Source of the DNA: Cokeromyces recurvatus
Taxonomy: Eukaryota > Mucoromycota > Mucoromycetes > Mucorales > Mucoraceae
Reading direction: 5' to 3'
Length of the DNA: 64,000 bases
NCBI RefSeq assembly: GCF_025118155.1
Contig: NW_026251409.1
Coordinates: 186,501 to 250,500, forward strand
Part shown: piece by piece, positions 43,485 through 57,009 of the stretch
How positions within the stretch are numbered: the stretch's first letter is position 1
How the letters are laid out: the number at the start of each line of letters is the position of its first letter
Notes under the pieces: model-generated
The model's input: only the letters and a program-made list of their open reading frames with translations
What the model was told of the DNA's origin: nothing
The model's database searches: none
Made by a program: the position numbers and the translations under genes

Positions 43485-44527
43485 ATGACTTTATTAAATT
43501 CTCAAATCGCGACATTACAAGAAACAGATGCAGCAGCAAGACAACTTGAATCTATATTAGTGACTCAATTTAACAAAAAAATAAATGTAATTCCTTTTCC
43601 CCTTTTTTTTTTCTTTTTTGTTTTGTTTCGTTGTTTGAAGAATTAAAATGAAGACAAAAATATAGGAAACCTTGGAAGAAGAAGAAGCATTTGATTTAGA
43701 TTATGACTTGATTGGTGAAAACTTTGCAAAACTTAAAGATATTCAAGTTAATGCATATAACGCAGTTAGCGATAGTAAACAAGCAACAGTTGAAGCCAAA
43801 AATTATATGAATGAAAAGCAAGCAGAACTTCATGATGTCATGTTTGAAAAGAGACACATTCTAGAAGAAATTGTTAAATGTCGAGAATTTAGGTAAATTT
43901 TCCTTTTCATCGAATCAAGTAATTTTATATTTATACAATGTCTATAGATCGGTTTACCAAGATGTTGAACTTATACCACTTGATGAATTTAATGAAAAGG
44001 CAGGACCAGAATACCTCGAAAATTCAGATAATCCACACCAATTATTTATTAATAGATTGAAGTATGAGCTAGTTGTACGAACAGAGTAAGTTATATAAAA
44101 TTATATATAAACCATACAGATAATTAATTATCAAATATATTCTGGGTGTTAGTTTGAAAGAAAAGGAAGAAGTGCTTAAAGCAAAAAGAACACAATTAGT
44201 TAAAGAAAATAGAAAAGCTCAAAAGATGGTAGATCAATTTGATAAATTATTAGATGATTTTGTACAGGTAAAAAGATAATATAATCATGTTTCAATAAGG
44301 GAGAAGATACTATCAAAATTAATATCCAATAGGCTGCAATTCCTTTGGAAGAAGCATTAGAGGCAGAGATGAAGAAACAAGAAGACGCTAATGTATCCGA
44401 AGCATTAGAGGTGGAGATGAAGAAACAAGATGACACAAATGTATCCGAAGTATTAACACCAGATACTGATTTAAATCATATCAACACAGCTGATGCAGTA
44501 AAAACCATAGATTTAGCAAATTCATAA
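43485..44527 (+). CDS. THOC5: THO complex subunit 5-like protein
   Basis: Exons 43485-43586, 43666-43892, 43948-44085, 44153-44267 and 44333-44527 give 258 residues. Helical coiled-coil segments surround the family block: EIVKCREFRSVYQDVELIPL, DEFNEKAGPEYL and PHQLFINRLKYELVVRTDL. This corresponds to the N-terminal Thoc5/FMIP core. Animal THOC5 is much longer, so only the core is present. THO couples transcription elongation to mRNA packaging and export. The acidic C-terminus holds a 48-nt tandem duplication (EALEAEMKKQEDANVS then EALEVEMKKQDDTNVS). The gene is convergent with PWP2, 186 bp away. Confidence 0.8.
44354..44449 (+). repeat. 48-bp tandem duplication in THOC5 C-terminus
   Basis: Two 16-codon units differ at only a few bases. 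The duplicated segment encodes charged helix (EALExEMKKQxDxNVS). Confidence 0.85.
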
Positions 44528-44713
44528 CTTTAAAAATATAAATATTTTTTTTCTTTTATTTGTAAATACATAATTCTACTGCGTATATTTAAAATAAAAA
44601 AAAAAGGAAAAAAAAAAGAAAAGAAAAGAATGGTAACGATTAAATTAAAGTAATTCTATAACACGAGGGAGAAAAAAAAAGATGTTTATACAAAAAAAGA
44701 AAAAAAAAAAGAG

Positions 44714-47700
44714 CTATTGTTCCATAGTAGTAATGGCTTCCTTGTTAGCGGCAATCGATTGTTGCTTAAGAAGATATTTTAGTGTATATTGATTTGAATC
44801 ACATCTATACAAAATCGTTAGTTAGTATTTATTTTATTTTATTTTTTTCATTCAGAATCACTTACAATGTTGCAATATCGTCTCGAACGCGATTCACGCC
44901 TTTATATAATGCTCTGAACACTGGTTGAAATTGACCTCGATGGTCACGGAGGTATCTACCATGAGCTGTCATAGTATGTGTAACCCATAACAAATGGAAC
45001 TCGATATGAGGACTTGTCTCCATATGCATACCAACAAATGTTAATAATTTATGAAGGTATTTTTCAGGCATGCTACGAGCAATTAGTTCAACTGAGTCAG
45101 GTGGGATACTTTCAAATACAGTATGTAATAATGGCTTTTCATTCAAACGGAATGCCATACAAAGTGCTTTTAGGTATTCTTTTTCTGCGAGAGTTTCGCG
45201 TACAGTTTCAGGTGTAATGTCAATCTCTAAATCAAATGGATCAAAGATAATATCTTCATCTAAAGAATAAATCATTATGCCGTCTGTTGTTGCTGCTGCC
45301 CATGAGCGTCCTGTAGGTGAGAATCGTACTGCTGTAGATTTTACTTCAGGTCTTGTACGTCGAACTGAAAGGTCACCTGTTCTTGTGCCAGGTAATGAGA
45401 AGTCTTGACGCTCCTCACGATCTGACCCTTCATCATCTAATTCTTCTAAACTTCCAAATTCTGTCATATACTTGGAATTTAACATTTCTTGTGTACCATC
45501 CAATGAGAGATTCTTTGAAATAACAAACTTTTTAATGAGGAATGTAGTTTCGACATCATAAATACAGATATATTTACTTGTACCAGAACCAATGATACTG
45601 GTACCATCAGCAGTATAGCAGATTGAATTAAAGCATTTACCAGAGGATGCGTTCTCAGCAGATGTACGATCATTTACCTTACGGCCGCCCATAATATCCT
45701 TACGACCATCAATAGTACTAATAATAGTCGCTTCTGAAATATCCCAGAAGGTAATTTGTCCATCCAAAGTTGCAGCTGCAATTTCTTTACCATCAGGCTT
45801 AAAAGCAACAGCCAAGACTTCAGTTTGATGCACTAAAGGTTCAACAGTCTTACTACGTCCAAAAACATCCCAAGTACGAGCTGAATGATCCCAACTACCA
45901 CTTACAAGCATCATACCGGTAGGAGAGAAAGATAATGAACTAATAGGGCCTGTATGCCCAGCCAAGATATCAAGTAATTTACCTGTCTGAACACTCCATA
46001 CATAAATTTCAAAGGTATCCATTGTACCAGCACATACTATTTCTCCACTGGGATCAACAGCAAGTGATGTAAATTGTACAGGATTAGGGCTTGTAAAGGT
46101 TCTGAAATTACGGTAACGAACTAAATCAAATGCACGCACTGTACCATCTAAACTAGCAGAAAATAAAACCTGACCATGTTTGGCAAATTCCACAGCTTTC
46201 ACACTACTACTGTGATCGCTAAATGTAATAAAACAAAAGCCTGATGCTGTATTCCACACTTTTACTTTACCATCATCGCCACCTGTTGCCAATAATTGTC
46301 CATCTGTAGAATATGAGACTGAATTAATATCGAAATAATGGCCTTGTTGCTTAAGTACATATGTTTCTGATTGCCATTCCCAAACTAATAATTGTCCAAG
46401 AGCTGCGGAACCAAAAGCAAGCCATTCACCAGTTGCATTAATCGCAACAGAGTCAATTTTCTTCTGTGAAATACTATAATTGATTATATGTTAGTTGCTG
46501 TTATGATTATCGATTTATAATTAATTATATACCTTAAGGTATGAATAGTAGTGAAATGAGGGACTTCATAAATACCAAATAGACCATTTTCAAAACCTAC
46601 AACTACTAAATTACTTTCTGCAAAGAATTGTGCTTCATTTACTCTAATAGTAGTTGTATTAAAGTAATTTTTTTTCTGAATTCTCCACTTCACTTTATCA
46701 ACACGTACAATTTCATTTCCATTTTCATCAACTTCAACCATTTCAGTATCGGAATCTTCATGCATAGCAGCATAAGTTGAATTTTTCCATTGAAATAAAG
46801 ATCCATCTCGACTAACTGAATAAACCTAAACAGCCAAATTAAGTTTTCTATACACAGGGAGTTTTTTTTTTTTTTGTAATTAACTTACATTTTTCATATC
46901 TGAAGAAAACCAAGCATTCACAATATAATCTCTATGACCAGTAAGTGCAGAGGAAACAAAATCATCAATAGTTCTATCAATTGTATAAATACGACATGTC
47001 ATATCTTTTGATGATGTAATAAAGTATCTAAATATATACACGTATGTAAGCACTTAGCAACGTACTTTAAAAATATGTATTCCTTTTTTTTTTTACTTTG
47101 AATCAGGGCTCCAATTAATATTAGTCACGGTATCATGATGTCCAAGAGCTGTGTAAAATAAAACAAAAGGTGCAAATTCACGAGTATGACCAGGTGCTTT
47201 CCAAACATTGACTGTCTTCTCGTTTGTAATTGCTAGATATTTGCCATCTGGACTGAATTTGATTGCTCTTGCTCTGGCTTTAAAGTTCATGTGATGAAGA
47301 ACAACTCGTCGATTTAGATTAATTAAAAACGCTCTACCATCTAATTATAAATTAATCGACTTTACTGAAGTTTAAACATGTTTAAAATTACCTTTATCAA
47401 CAGTGATCAAAACTGCGCCATTGGGTGAAAGAGCCATGCGATCAATATTCTGACGCATTTCAAATGGCAAAGTATAAGAAGTGTTACTAATAAATGTAAA
47501 TAAACAAAAATAAGCATAACTTCCGATGTGAAGATTACAAATTACATACTTGACAAGATCAAAGACTGATACACGATTACCAACAGGGCTTAAGATAGAG
47601 TTGCCATCGGGAGTAAAAATAACATTGCCACCAGTATAAACTGTACCTAAAAGATTTGAAAACTAAATATGTACAAAAAAAAGCCTAAGTTCAAGTTTTA

Positions 47701-47751
47701 TAATAAAAGAAATAAATAATAATGAAAAAATACCTTATATGATGATTTCAT
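44714..47751 (-). CDS. PWP2: Periodic tryptophan protein 2 (U3 snoRNP / SSU processome)
   Basis: Eight exons (47734-47751, 47550-47662, 47392-47486, 47097-47340, 46889-47027, 46533-46825, 44866-46473, 44714-44804) sum to 2601 nt, 866 residues; yeast Pwp2 is about 920. The N-terminus MKSSYKFSNLLGTVYTGGNV and SPVGNRVSVFDLVN is diagnostic. Two WD40 propellers follow, with repeats such as GSWDHSARTWDVFGRSKTVE and TGGDDGKVKVW. The C-terminal helical Utp12-like domain includes LAEKEYLKALCMAFRLNE. The protein belongs to the UTP-B module that binds the 5' ETS of pre-rRNA in 18S maturation. It should be essential and nucleolar. Confidence 0.96.
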
Positions 47752-48118
47752 CGAAATGGGTAATAAAGAAAGGAACTTATCAAAAAATCAATTAAAAAAA
47801 GTTTCTGCTTAATTTTTTTATAGGATAAATTTGACAGGTGGCTTATTTTCTTTTTGTTTTATATGTCGGTTAATTAAAATCACTTTTTTTCAAAAAAAAA
47901 AAAAGAAAAAAAAAAGTAATTAGATTTTGATCAACAAACAAAAATAAAAGAAATGTACGTAGAGTCTTTAATGACACTGATTATCTTCTCTGCTACATTA
48001 CCTTTTAAATTGAAATTAAGACTTTTAATAATTATAGAATTATCTTGATTAATGTATTACTCATTTTTAAGGTTTTTATTTTTTTTATTTTATTGATTTT
48101 GCTAACAATGTATGGATA

Positions 48119-48761
48119 TTACTTTTTTTTATCATCAAATGTACTGAAGATAGGAGATGAGGGCGCAGTTGTTGCCTCTCCATATAGATTATTATCAATG
48201 TCTGCATGCGGATTGAAATTATATGATTCTTTAAAATTATTCCTATAGACGTTCTTGTTAATTATATATTTATATGCATATAAAGAAAGAAAGCTTACAT
48301 AATTTGACCCAGTGAGTCTAATTTATTCATTAAACTTTTTAAAGCTCTCTTTTTATTATGAAAGTAAACTAAGTTACATTTATATTCATCTTCAATGTTT
48401 TCGGATGTCTGTAAAATTGGTGATCTTTATCATTTTGAATTAATAATATTGTATCATGCATAAAATATTTAATTTGACATTTACGGCGATTGATTAAATG
48501 AATCTAAACGTACATGCTCATTAGCTAATTCAATTTGTTCTTTTCGAATGATGTTTATTTCTTTAAAAATCCTTTCTGTATCTCGACCTATTACATAACT
48601 GTTTACATTATTACACTGAATGATAATAATAGTAATGAATGTTTACCGAATACTCGTAAATCACTGTTAGCATACATTCTATCAATCTCTTTAAATTGAA
48701 GAGTAAGATTATTTTGAACTTTTACAGGATGAGGAATATGTTTAAAAGTATTATTAGACAT
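48119..48761 (-). CDS. small coiled-coil protein, unknown function (140 aa)
   Basis: Exons 48647-48761, 48514-48587, 48299-48408 and 48119-48242 sum to 423 nt. For exon 2 the GTACGT donor after LANEH keeps frame, whereas the later GTAAAT does not. The protein is mostly helical and charged: NNLTLQFKEIDRMYANSDLR, RIFKEINIIRKEQIELANEH and NKKRALKSLMNKLDSLGQIM. A short S/T/P-rich tail follows. Size and helix pattern would suit a small adaptor such as a BLOC/BORC-type subunit, but I cannot assign a family. The gene is in tandem with, and 94 bp downstream of, the LAM-type gene. Confidence 0.65.
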
Positions 48762-48855
48762 TGCTATTAGGCAATTGATAATAAGAAAAAGGACAAAAAG
48801 CAATTTATTTATTTGTTTATTTGAATGTCCTTTTTTTTTTTTTTTGTCTTTGATA

Positions 48856-51577
48856 TCAGCCAATAAGCAGTGATCGCAATTGACGTTTCACCTCATCGCA
48901 ATGAAGAGCATCGTAATCTACATCCGGAGAACGACAATGTAGTCTAATATCCATTAACCAATTGGTATACTCGTTTTCTAATAACTGAGAATCAATTTCG
49001 TTTAACAATTGAAACAAGACTAATGAATCATGACGCAACATAGCAAGTCTTTCTCTACTAAACAAAAGCTCAGTTGCAAACTGATGGTGATATGAACTAA
49101 ACCAGCGATAGTGCGTGCCTTGAGTTTTATTAGGTAATTTTGTTTCGAGGAATAAACGAAAGCTGTTTTACATTATGTTTAATAGAGTGATTATTTGTAT
49201 GTGTATTTTATGTTTACCTTTCAGTATGCTCATAAGCAGATTGTAATTCAGAATTCAATAACCCTTCATTTATGTCGCGTAAGTAAACAGCTCGAGAAAT
49301 AACGGTAGACTGAGTTCCTGATATGTGATTAGAAGTCATAACATCTTGTTGTTGTTGTTGTGAGAAGGTCCAGCTATAGATGAGCCAAGCTAATATTGCA
49401 ATTGCACCAAGTACCTTAGCTGTAAAGGGCAAAGCGTCCATGAAGTCTTTCAGCATCGAAATTAATGTTTCTACTTCACCATACCATCCTGATAATGTTT
49501 TATTGTCGTTATTAGTCCTCTCTTTTTCGTTAATAGCATTAGTATCGTTTTCAGTTTTTGTTGTAGTAGCATTAGAATATTTAATGGTTGCAGTACGTTT
49601 CAAGGTTGATAAATTGGTATCTTTCTTATGCAATTGTGTTTGTTTGCTGGCTTCATTCTTGATGATAGGCATGAAGATAGACATGGTTTCATTCATGCCT
49701 TTCATAGCTGCTTTACTGATAATTCCTTTAACAAGAACATTCTTTATGAACTTTACACCTGTATAACAAGAAAGCTTACTACGATCATCACTAACCCAAG
49801 TAATACAATATTTCACATAAGGTACAAATGCATCGGCATATGGAAGTTGAGCAGACTTTGTAGATGTCAGAACAACATAACGTCTATGTAGAATAACAAT
49901 AATCGTTAAAAGTTTGAAACACTTGTTTTTTTCATTTATTTATCTTACATGTAATCATCCTTCCTTTCTATTACTTGTTTTTCTATAACTTCAGCTTCTT
50001 TTAATTTTACCATGGTATTATTCACTGGTACAACATACTTTAATGTTCGCTCTATTTTACCATCTACTTCTTGCCATTTTGTCATAGTTAATTCTAATTA
50101 GAATAGACTACCATTAGTTCTTTTCTTCCTTTCTTTCTTTCTTTCGTATAATTACTTTATGATCTACCTTTGCTCTTATTCTCTACTGTCTTTTTCTCCC
50201 AAATACTCATATATTCGGGATTATCATCTGAAAATAAAATATAATACAAATGTTTAGCTGAAATAGGTACTTCAATCTCTGCTTCTAGTTTATCTAAATG
50301 ATTATCACATTCACAAGATACTGGTTTTAAAGGTATTTTAAAGTCTTTAGGTGGAGCGAATGCTATATATTAAAGTATAAATCAAATTTTGAAAAAAAAA
50401 ATTAGTAGCAGTCATTATATGATTATGCTTTATATATATATGTCATATTTACGGTTATTCGGTTTTTGAGTCGTATCTGAAATATCACTTGAAATGTTAT
50501 TATCAGATATTTTAGAAGGTATAGGTGATGCTAAATGCTGATCAATTAAAGTTGGATCTATTTCATCATTTTCTTGTTGCTGCTTTTGATTTAAAGATTT
50601 TAATGATGTTGCAGAGAATTTCTTATGATTACGTAATAGATGACGTGTGGGAGAAGAAGAAGAAGAAGAAGGAGGAGAAGAATCCTCTTGTTGGATAATA
50701 TTTTTTCTAGCGTCAAAAATACCGCTACCACCTGCTACAGTTGCTGCCATCATAGCCGCAGCTAATGCACCAGATTTTGGTTGAATAGGAGCTGGGAATT
50801 TACGCGGTGATTTATTATTATTTAATTTCTTTTTGAGGTCTGTACTAGAGAGTTGATCTAGTGGTAATGAATATAAAGAAGCATTAGGAACAGTATTAGC
50901 GTTGTCAGTGGTGGTAGTAGTAGTAGTAGAATATAAAGGATCTGTAGCTGATTTTATAACAGTTGTTTTAAAACTCTTTGAGCTAGACTTGTTTCCCTTT
51001 ACTGCAGTAGACATACTATGAATTACATCATATGTAGTTTGAAGTGATTCAGGCTATAAGAGATGGAATATTTAAATATTATTATAAATACAAATATATC
51101 ATATTACCTCCGAGCTCTTGGCATTTGAAACTACAAATTTTAATTTTTCTGCAATAATCTCGACATCATCCATTAAAGTAGTGAATATCAATGGCTCATC
51201 ATTATTATCCTCATTACTACTCAACAAATCAATAGCTATAGCTATATTCGAATTTGTACCTATATTTTGAAGAGAATTATCTCTAACAAGTCGAATAGAT
51301 TTTATATCACAGAGCCGAACAGCTACTGTGTTAACGCAATTCATCATAACACAGCTATAGAACCAAAATGCTTCTTGAGTAATATAACCGCACCCAGTAT
51401 AGGCATAACCATAATTAGATAATGGTTCCTTCACACTACTTGGTAATTGACTGTTAAAATCTTGTTCAAGTGTATCTACAGGACTATTGGCTGAGATAGG
51501 GGAAGATGACGTTTCTGACTCCTTATGATCAGTTGGATCATGTAAAGGTTTCTTTTTTAATAAACCAACAAATGCTG

Positions 51578-51621
<44 letters not shown>

Positions 51622-53927
51622 TTAGGACATATACCTTTTTCTTTTTAAATAAAAAAAAATACCTACAAGCTAATACAACTTCATTTTGACCTACACCACC
51701 GAATAAATGTCGTAACTCTTTATTACGTGCCTCTAATGAAGAATGATATCCTGTCAATTCTACTTTAGGGATATTGGAATCATTTATACGAATTGGCCAA
51801 ATAACCTGGTGCCCATCTGTATCAATAAATGCTGACGTACTTGGTGATGCAGGCGGAAGAATAGATAAATCATTTTTAGTATTATTATTACTTTCATCAT
51901 TAGGACTATTATTGCTACTGCTATTATTTTGAAACATAGTTGGAACTAAAGCCCAAGGAATACCCCATGATGATACCGAGCTTGTCGTGAGAGTGTTATT
52001 ATGATTATTCATCGTTGTTGCTATTGTTGTGTTATTTAAATTGTCCTCATCTTGATCAACAGAATATGGAGTATTGTTATTATTTATCGTTAAAGCTGCA
52101 GCAGAAAATGATTGGGTAGTTACAGGAGATGAAGGAGTAACGGAAGAAGAGGCATTGCCCAAGGTTACACGTGACGCTTCCCAAATAAGCAATGGTGTCA
52201 ATGAAGTTGTTGACTGCTGATCATTCTCTGGTGAGGAAGATAGTATGACAAAAGATGGTTTATTTATAGCAGCCAGATTATCCAAGTTATTTTTAGATGT
52301 CATTGAATAGTTTTTGTCTGTCAAGGGCGTTGTATCTCCATCGTTACTTTTAAAGTCTAATTGCTGGTTCTGAAGCATTAGTCTCTTTGATTTCTCGAAA
52401 GCACCTATCCATTCACGCATTTCATTTTCACTCTCCGCTTGAAGTACAAAAGAAGGTCTTTATATGAAAGAAAGACTAAGAAGTTAATGGATATAAGACT
52501 AATAGAGATATAAATCTAATTCAACTTACTGATGAGCACACATAACTTCAAAACAATGTCTTCGATCAATATCAGTCATCGGTTTAATATCACATAATAA
52601 TACCGAGACACGGTCGCCCATAGTAATAGCGCCTTTAAGTTTTGCTATTGGATTTAAATTAACAGAGCCAAAGCAGCCATCATACAAAAAGAACCAACGT
52701 CTTGTCCAATAGTTTCTTGCACCTCTAATAAATAAATAGCCCCATTTACAACTAGCTTGATTATTTAATGAATAATCCAAAGAATGTCGACTATTGTTTA
52801 AATGTGTTGTATTATATTTTTCTAAATCTCTAGCAGGACGAAGATTATTTAAATATTTGCATTCCATTGTAATACGAGAAGATTGTAATTGACATAGTTG
52901 ATAATTACAAGTATCTTTATCCTGTATGTATGATAAGCAAAATATCAGTCTATGTATAACACGTACAGATATAAGCTATTCTTACATCTAATATCCATTG
53001 CTTCCATAATGTTAAATTTGGTTTTAACTTTAACCATGAATCAGTACCTCCTTCAAACTCTTTTAAATGAAATGTTGTAGCTAACGTGAAGCGTTCCACA
53101 AGGAAATGTTCTAAAATAGAACGGAAATGCAATATACGTACTACATGTTGACCCGACATACGAACATAAGACTTTCTCGCTTCATATAATCTAAATGCCT
53201 CTTCTCTTACAGCTGAAGCTTCCTTTGTTTTATTTTGTGAGATATATTTATTAAGTTGAGCTTCATATCTTTCCAATACTTTTTCATGTTGCTTTCTAAA
53301 GTCTTTAAATTCCTTTAACTGTGTTTTTATAAACATTTGAAGAGGCTGAATTATATTATCTTCAAGATCCGATACCTTAGGTTTTAAAATAACAGTAATT
53401 ATTTAGCCTCACAAAAGATCTTACATTAATAATATAAATACTAATAATGTAGCTTGTCTATTACCAATTTTGTCTTGAATGCTAGGCTCATTTGTAAGGC
53501 GTCAGAAAAGCTTTTAATAACAGCACCTGTAAAATTAGGGTCTATAATAGATATATATGTATGTATTTATATATTAGCTTATAATAGCAAGTAAAGGTCA
53601 CTTTTATACTGATGTATGTTACCTATCATAAAATCATCTATACCAACCGGAATAACCTTTTTGCATAGAGTATTGGTTTCAAGATTGAATTCTATAATTT
53701 GAAGGTTAACAATCAATCATTAAAAGTATATAAATATATATATACTTACTGTTTAACTTTTCTACATAGGATTTTATGTATTTAGATAAAGATTCTAGCC
53801 ATTTTTCAAGTAAATCCAATTGGTCATCAAAGTGTAAGCTAGTCGACCTATAAATAGGTGAATCTGTGATAGCATCATATAAAGTCAATAACGTAGATTG
53901 AGGATTATTGCTTATTGGGGTTTGCAT
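48856..53927 (-). CDS. SIP3: BAR-PH-GRAM-VASt sterol transfer protein (Sip3/Ysp1, LAM family)
   Basis: One long gene with at least a dozen introns, roughly 1,400 residues. Order of domains is: N-terminal BAR (EKWLESLSKYIKSYVEKLN, FKDFRKQHEKVLERYEAQLN, RILHFRSILEHFLVERF); PH (KWGYLFIRGARNYWTRRWFF to ESENEMREWIGAFEKSK, with a long insert); GRAM-like (YAYTGCGYITQEAFWFYSCV, VRLCDIKSIRLVRD); a serine-rich linker; VASt/StART-like (IEVPISAKHLYYILFSDD, KWQEVDGKIERTLKYVVP); and one membrane helix (LGAIAILAWLIYSW). This is the architecture of yeast Lam1/Ysp1 and Lam3/Sip3, ER proteins at plasma-membrane contact sites that move sterols. A T run of about 40 (sense) sits just before a 3' splice site at 51579-51618. 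The gene is divergent from the solenoid gene at 54142 (214 bp shared promoter). Confidence 0.9.
51579..51618. repeat. poly-A/T run in a SIP3 intron
   Basis: About 40 A on the plus strand. In the gene's sense it is an oligo-T tract ending in TATACAG, i.e. an extreme polypyrimidine tract at the 3' splice site. Confidence 0.9.
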
Positions 53928-54141
53928 CCAATTTTATTATTATTTGTTTACAGAAAGGAAAGAAGGGGGTGGGAGGAAAAAGAAGAAGAAAAAGGAGTAA
54001 TGGGAAATCTTTTTTTTTTTTTAAGCAATTCTTAATTACCCAATCATATTAATATTTGTTTAATTTCAGCAAGCTTATTTCTACAGCTCCACACTTTTTT
54101 TTTCTCCCTCATATTCATATTCCACTTATATAAACTGATCA

Positions 54142-56878
54142 ATGTCAAAAGAAGTTACTCATGATGAATCTAATTTAAAAGAACTAACTAAAAGCTTGTC
54201 CGATGCTTATTGTCTTGTATTACAATATTCAACACAAAATCAACAACAGGTAAGATGTGTTTGCTGCACATTGTAAACTATATACATATATGATTGTATA
54301 TACCTAATTTACCGTTTTTTTTTTCACAAAATATAGATTACTAGTAGTTTAAAGCACCTTTCAAAATATAGCAATGATTTACCTACTTCATGGTTTACAC
54401 CCCAATTTTTAGATGCACTGTTATCACTTGAGAAACGCTTTTTGAATGAGCCTCATTTTGAAACACTCAGCTCTATCTTCAGCTTATTTTCAAGTTGGAT
54501 GCGTCGTCTGTCTTCAACTAAAGATGTACGACTTCCAATGATAATGGATTCTGTATTAAAAATCCTTTTGGTTACAGATAATAGATATTTATCAATTCAA
54601 AAAGATGCATTTATAGGATGGGTATCATTAATAGGGAAAGATCTGGATACTCAACTATTGGAAGGTATGACTAAAGTGTTCGAGTTATACACTACTTTTT
54701 ATAACGAAGAAAGAACAAATACAATGCTTGAGACTCTAAATGCTAGTCTGGCTCACACTTTAGCCCAGACAAACACACTGAATGATTTTGAAGTTGAAGC
54801 ATGTCAAAAACTGTTGAATGCATATATCAAATTTGCAGCAAAAAAATGGGATGGACCTCGAACGATGATGACTGCCATTGAGCACGCTGTTGATGTCAGA
54901 GCTCAAGAAAAACCTCAAACTCGTGCTGAAGTTGATTTAACTACTTTAGTTAATATGGTTATTGATACTTTAAATGAAAAATACGAAACTCATTTGATGA
55001 GTTTTACATCTTTTGCTGCCCTTGCAGGTGTAGTGTAAGTTTCTTTTTTATTATTATTATTATTATTACTATTTAATTTATATCTTTTTATATAGTCGAA
55101 TGTTACAATTCAGTCAAGGAAAGAAAACAAATAGAATACTGGAATTACGTAAACAATCTGAAAAAGCATTTATTAGACAATTTGATACTATTATTGATAC
55201 TGTTATGTCTACAAAGTATGTCAACGAATACTATGCAAATCAAGGTACAGAGAAAAACAGAAAAATAAAACGATTTATATACATACTATTTGCATGTAAA
55301 TACAAACTAATATTGTCTTTTTTTTTTAATTTTAGATATTGTTTCTTTCTTTGCTTGTAGATGTATTATTCAAATACCAAAAGAAATCATTTTGCAATCA
55401 AAAAATATATCTACATTATTAAAAATATTAACTTCAAGTTTGTTAACAAGTCCTCATGCTTTTAACAATGGTGAATTACTACATAGACTCGAAAATACGC
55501 CCTCTATGGTTGAAGAAGTGAAGCAGTTAATTAATCAACCTTTATATAAAGATATTGGCCGTATTTCTCGAGCTATGGCTAAGCTTATTAAAATAGTATT
55601 GATAGAGGATCAAGCCGTTTATGAAATCCAGACCATTTTGGATAGATTAGTAGGATTTTCGTATAATACCTTTTTCGATTGGGATAGATATAAAATAAAT
55701 ATGTCAGAGAAATCGATGAGTGTGGAAGAGTCAAAGAACAAGGAAAATCTTGAAGCTGCTATATGGACACTTTTTAAAAGTATATTGTTTGCATTCACTG
55801 TTATTCTTAAGTCAATTGCAGTGGATATACCTATTGGACAAGGTTTTAGTATGGTCTCTAATGCTGCTCAGGACATTATTTCAACTTATGCTAATCTTAA
55901 CTTTATTACGGAACATTTGGGCGAAGGTGCAGGTCGCCAAGCCTATCAAGAAACGTTAACAAATGCTGTTGCCTATCTATTACATGAAGATAATCATTGC
56001 CAGTTAAATAAATTATTATCTTCAGCTTTTAAAGAATATGGTAAGTATGTATATTATGAATTTGACAATTATATATGCATGTATGCACATACTAAATTAA
56101 TTACTTTAATTATAATCAGCACCTTCTCAATATTCGCATAATGGCAAACCTTCTATCGAGTTATTATCTATAGTCAATCAATCTCGCCTTACATTCTTTA
56201 CAGATTTAATTGAGCAAGTAATGAAAGCAATTGATGATAAAGTTTTAGAAAATGATATCTTGCCTGTCATTTATCCTATACTCAAATGGAAAAATGTGAA
56301 GAATAAAAACTTGTATGAAAGTGTTCATACAGTTGTCATTACTGCCTTTGTTACCGAAAAACCTGTTTCCCGAGAATTAGCTGGTGTGTATTCCAAGATT
56401 CTAATTGAAGTAGGTTTAGTCCTTTTTACACCTTTTGATTAATGTCTAAAGTTGTATTTATCCATCTATTTTTTTTTTCATTTAGAATTTCCCTGAACCT
56501 ATGAGTTTAGACCAATTCCGCTTTGCATTTAATTCGTTAATTCAAACACTTTGCAGTATGGATGACGCATTAGCATGGTTGACTGTAAATCAGTTGATAG
56601 AAAAGATATATTCTCTTAATTCAGAAGAGGATATAGTTTTACGTAATGAATATATAACAGCTCTAATTGATTTACTTAAACCACTGTCTTTGGGCCCTTT
56701 TTTCCAATCTATTTTAGATGAAATTGAAAAGATGATTTTTGCACAAGAAACATCTGTTATGCAAAAAGCAACTATGAAAATCTTGTTTGAAACTGTTAGT
56801 GGGCCTGGTATTTCTGACATGAGAAGAACTGAAGCTGTTGGTTGGTTCCTAAAGTTAAAACGACAATTAAAATTATAA
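54142..56878 (+). CDS. alpha-solenoid protein, possibly peroxin Pex8-like
   Basis: Exons 54142-54249, 54337-55034, 55096-55244, 55336-56040, 56120-56409 and 56486-56878 sum to 2343 nt, 780 residues. The protein is almost all helical, HEAT-like, without membrane segments. The C-terminal third has SVHTVVITAFVTEKPVSREL, then NFPEPMSLDQFRFAFNSLIQ and ALAWLTVNQLIEKI. This resembles the conserved end of fungal Pex8 as I recall it. Pex8 is an intraperoxisomal organiser of the import machinery and normally ends in a PTS1. Here the last residues are LKL, not canonical, which weakens the call. If wrong, it is an uncharacterised HEAT protein. A TATATAA box lies 14 bp upstream of the ATG. Confidence 0.5.
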
Positions 56879-57009
56879 AGCTTTTATTAAAATAATAGTG
56901 ATGAAAACAATAATAATTTATTTTTGACAGTTCATATTTGAAAGCATTGTTATAAGGATTATGAGATTATAAAAGTAGCAGATGTTAATAGCCATTTGAC
57001 ATATTTTTT

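Noticed and set aside
49380..49891. Plus-strand ORFs over the VASt region of the LAM gene
   Set aside because: Antisense shadows. The minus strand encodes the continuous VASt and membrane segment.
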